From the NCBI GenBank assembly GCA_017633865.1, contig JAGBOM010000311.1, positions 1 to 7,339 of the forward strand: DNA of 7,339 nt. The letters are read 5' to 3'. The stretch comes from Opitutales bacterium. Its GTDB lineage: Bacteria; Verrucomicrobiota; Verrucomicrobiia; Opitutales; Intestinicryptomonadaceae. The translations under genes were made by a program, and so were the position numbers. A model generated the notes under the pieces. It was not told where the DNA came from. It saw only the letters and a list, made by a program, of their open reading frames with translations, and did not search any database. Of this stretch, positions 6,405 through 7,339 are shown piece after piece (the first letter of the stretch is position 1; the number at the start of each line of letters is the position of its first letter).

Positions 6405-7166
6405 TTACTTACTAAAAAGCCTTCTCAATTTGGCGTATTTGAGCTTGTAAACAAAATGGGCAAACGGGTAGTGGGGCTTCTCTTTATGCGCGATTTGAGA
6501 GGCGTCGTCCGAAAGCGCACAGGAAGACGGAACAAGCCCCTCGATCTCAAGATTCGTTTCCCAGGTAAACTGCAAATCCATATCTATAGGGCGCGAAAAG
6601 CGCGAGCGCTTTGAGAAAAATTCCTTTGCGCCGGCTTTTGTGATTGCGTATGCTTGCGTTCCCGCCGGCGGCTTCTTCCAGCGGACAAGCTCAAACGTTG
6701 GCGAAACGCTTTTCGCGCCCGCCTCGCAGCCTTCGGGAATTTCAAAAACAACGGGGCTGGACGAAACGATTTTTTTCTTCTTAAACGGAGCTATCAGCTT
6801 TATGTAGCTCCAATTTTTTATAGAAGCAAGCGCCCAAGGAACAAGCTTGAAAGAGTCTTTCAAAACGACGTCGTCTTCTAGAATAATCGCGTAGTCGAGA
6901 TTTTCGGCTACGATTTTTTCGCAAGCCTTCAAATGGCTTATATAGCAGGCTATCTCCGACTTGCTGAGCGGGGCGTAATAATCTTTTTTGTTCGATTCCG
7001 CGCAATAATAGCGGCTCAAAAATTCCCCGCTTTGCGCGTTGCCGTCCACCGCCGAAAAACGCTCAAAAGGCAAACCGAGCCTCTCCAGCTGAACTCTCAT
7101 TTTTTCCCAACGCAAAGTCGCTCTGTCAAGATTTATGACGAAGATTTTATACTTGTATGAATCCAT
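6405..7166 (-). CDS. glycosyltransferase family 25 (LPS biosynthesis)
   Basis: A 253-residue glycosyltransferase of the GT25 family, whose bacterial members commonly transfer galactose to lipooligosaccharide or LPS core at the cytoplasmic membrane. It shows the family blocks in order: IFVINLDRATLRWEKM (8-23), FSAVDG (37-42), LSKSEIACYISHLKACEKIV (67-86), the acidic AIILEDDVVL (93-102) with E97-D98-D99 as the likely metal/nucleotide-binding motif, and GTQAYAITKAGAKEFF (169-184) followed by PIDMD (193-197). Length is normal for the family. This is the first gene of the operon. The ATG at 7164-7166 sits just before the conserved N-terminus and lacks a Shine-Dalgarno. GC content is close to that of the core genes (42-65% in sampled lines), unlike the AT-rich genes further down the operon. 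Confidence 0.93.
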   Translation of the reverse strand: MDSYKYKIFVINLDRATLRWEKMRVQLERLGLPFERFSAVDGNAQSGEFLSRYYCAESNKKDYYAPLSKSEIACYISHLKACEKIVAENLDYAIILEDDVVLKDSFKLVPWALASIKNWSYIKLIAPFKKKKIVSSSPVVFEIPEGCEAGAKSVSPTFELVRWKKPPAGTQAYAITKAGAKEFFSKRSRFSRPIDMDLQFTWETNLEIEGLVPSSCALSDDASQIAHKEKPHYPFAHFVYKLKYAKLRRLFSK

Positions 7167-7339
7167 ATGCTTAATAAAAATGTTTCATACAAGATACAGT
7201 ATTTAAAATACCGTAGCTAAAATAGAAATGCAACTAATTGATTATAAATCTATTAAGATAATACTTAGCTTGGGCGTTCTAAAAAGCTTATAAAATTAAA
7301 AAGACGTCTAATCTCCGCTTTGTTCAAACTATTCAAAGG
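7167..7339 (-). promoter_or_regulatory. AT-rich leader with putative promoter of the glycan operon
   Basis: No gene is seen here. On the minus strand TTGCAT (7228-7233, 3 of 6) and TATTTT (7205-7210, 4 of 6) are spaced by 17 bases, which would start transcription near 7198, about 32 nt before the GT25 ATG. The -10 lies within a 13-base inverted repeat, GTATTT and AAATAC around one base (7199-7211). A perfect TATAAT also occurs further upstream, in the segment around 7240-7250, but lacks a -35 partner. In such AT-rich DNA these matches are weak evidence. The right end of the window may cut into an upstream gene's trailer. Confidence 0.35.

Noticed and set aside
6781..7005. Minus-strand open frame of 74 codons inside GT25
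   Set aside because: An Arg-rich out-of-frame shadow of GT25, whose own frame holds all family motifs.
7318..7338. CTTTG/CAAAG hairpin at the right edge
   Set aside because: A five-base stem with an 11-base AT-rich loop and no T tract is too weak to call a terminator.

Overview
All seven convincing protein genes read on the minus strand, so transcription runs from the right edge of the window towards the left. They form two blocks. The first (bases 1-1994) is amino-acid biosynthesis: lysC (aspartate kinase) followed by the first part of thrC (threonine synthase), which runs off the left edge. Each seems to be its own transcription unit. A sigma70-like promoter precedes lysC, an intrinsic terminator follows it, and a second promoter-like site lies directly after that terminator, ahead of thrC.

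The second block (bases 2297-7166) is a tightly packed five-gene surface-polysaccharide operon. In transcription order it holds a family 25 glycosyltransferase, a family 8 glycosyltransferase, a RipA-family inner-membrane protein, a 636-residue HAD-type protein of the COG5610 kind, and a class I SAM methyltransferase. Gene junctions are +1 nt, a 25-nt overlap, +7 nt and 0 nt, which strongly suggests one transcript. An AT-rich leader with a promoter-like site precedes it (7167-7339). The likely product is a decorated lipopolysaccharide core, O-antigen or other cell-surface glycan: GT25 and GT8 add sugars, the methyltransferase may methylate or cap, and the HAD protein and RipA homologue have unproven roles.

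Between the blocks (1928-2296) lies the lysC promoter and a GC-rich, hairpin-dense segment of about 230 bases. It happens to carry an 80-codon open frame, but looks more like an intergenic repeat element or structured RNA than an ordinary gene.

The organism is a Gram-negative-type bacterium using the standard code, with few strong Shine-Dalgarno sites. The aspartate kinase N-terminus and general style recall Verrucomicrobiota (Opitutae-like), but this is an impression from memory and not a firm assignment. Sampled 60-base lines give roughly 60% GC in lysC and roughly 35% in the HAD gene, so the distal part of the glycan operon was probably acquired separately. I found no CRISPR array, tRNA, rRNA, transposase or complete new system. 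The points most worth a second look are the hairpin-dense intergenic element, the HAD protein with its altered catalytic motif and large unassigned C-terminal half, and the RipA homologue embedded in a glycan operon.
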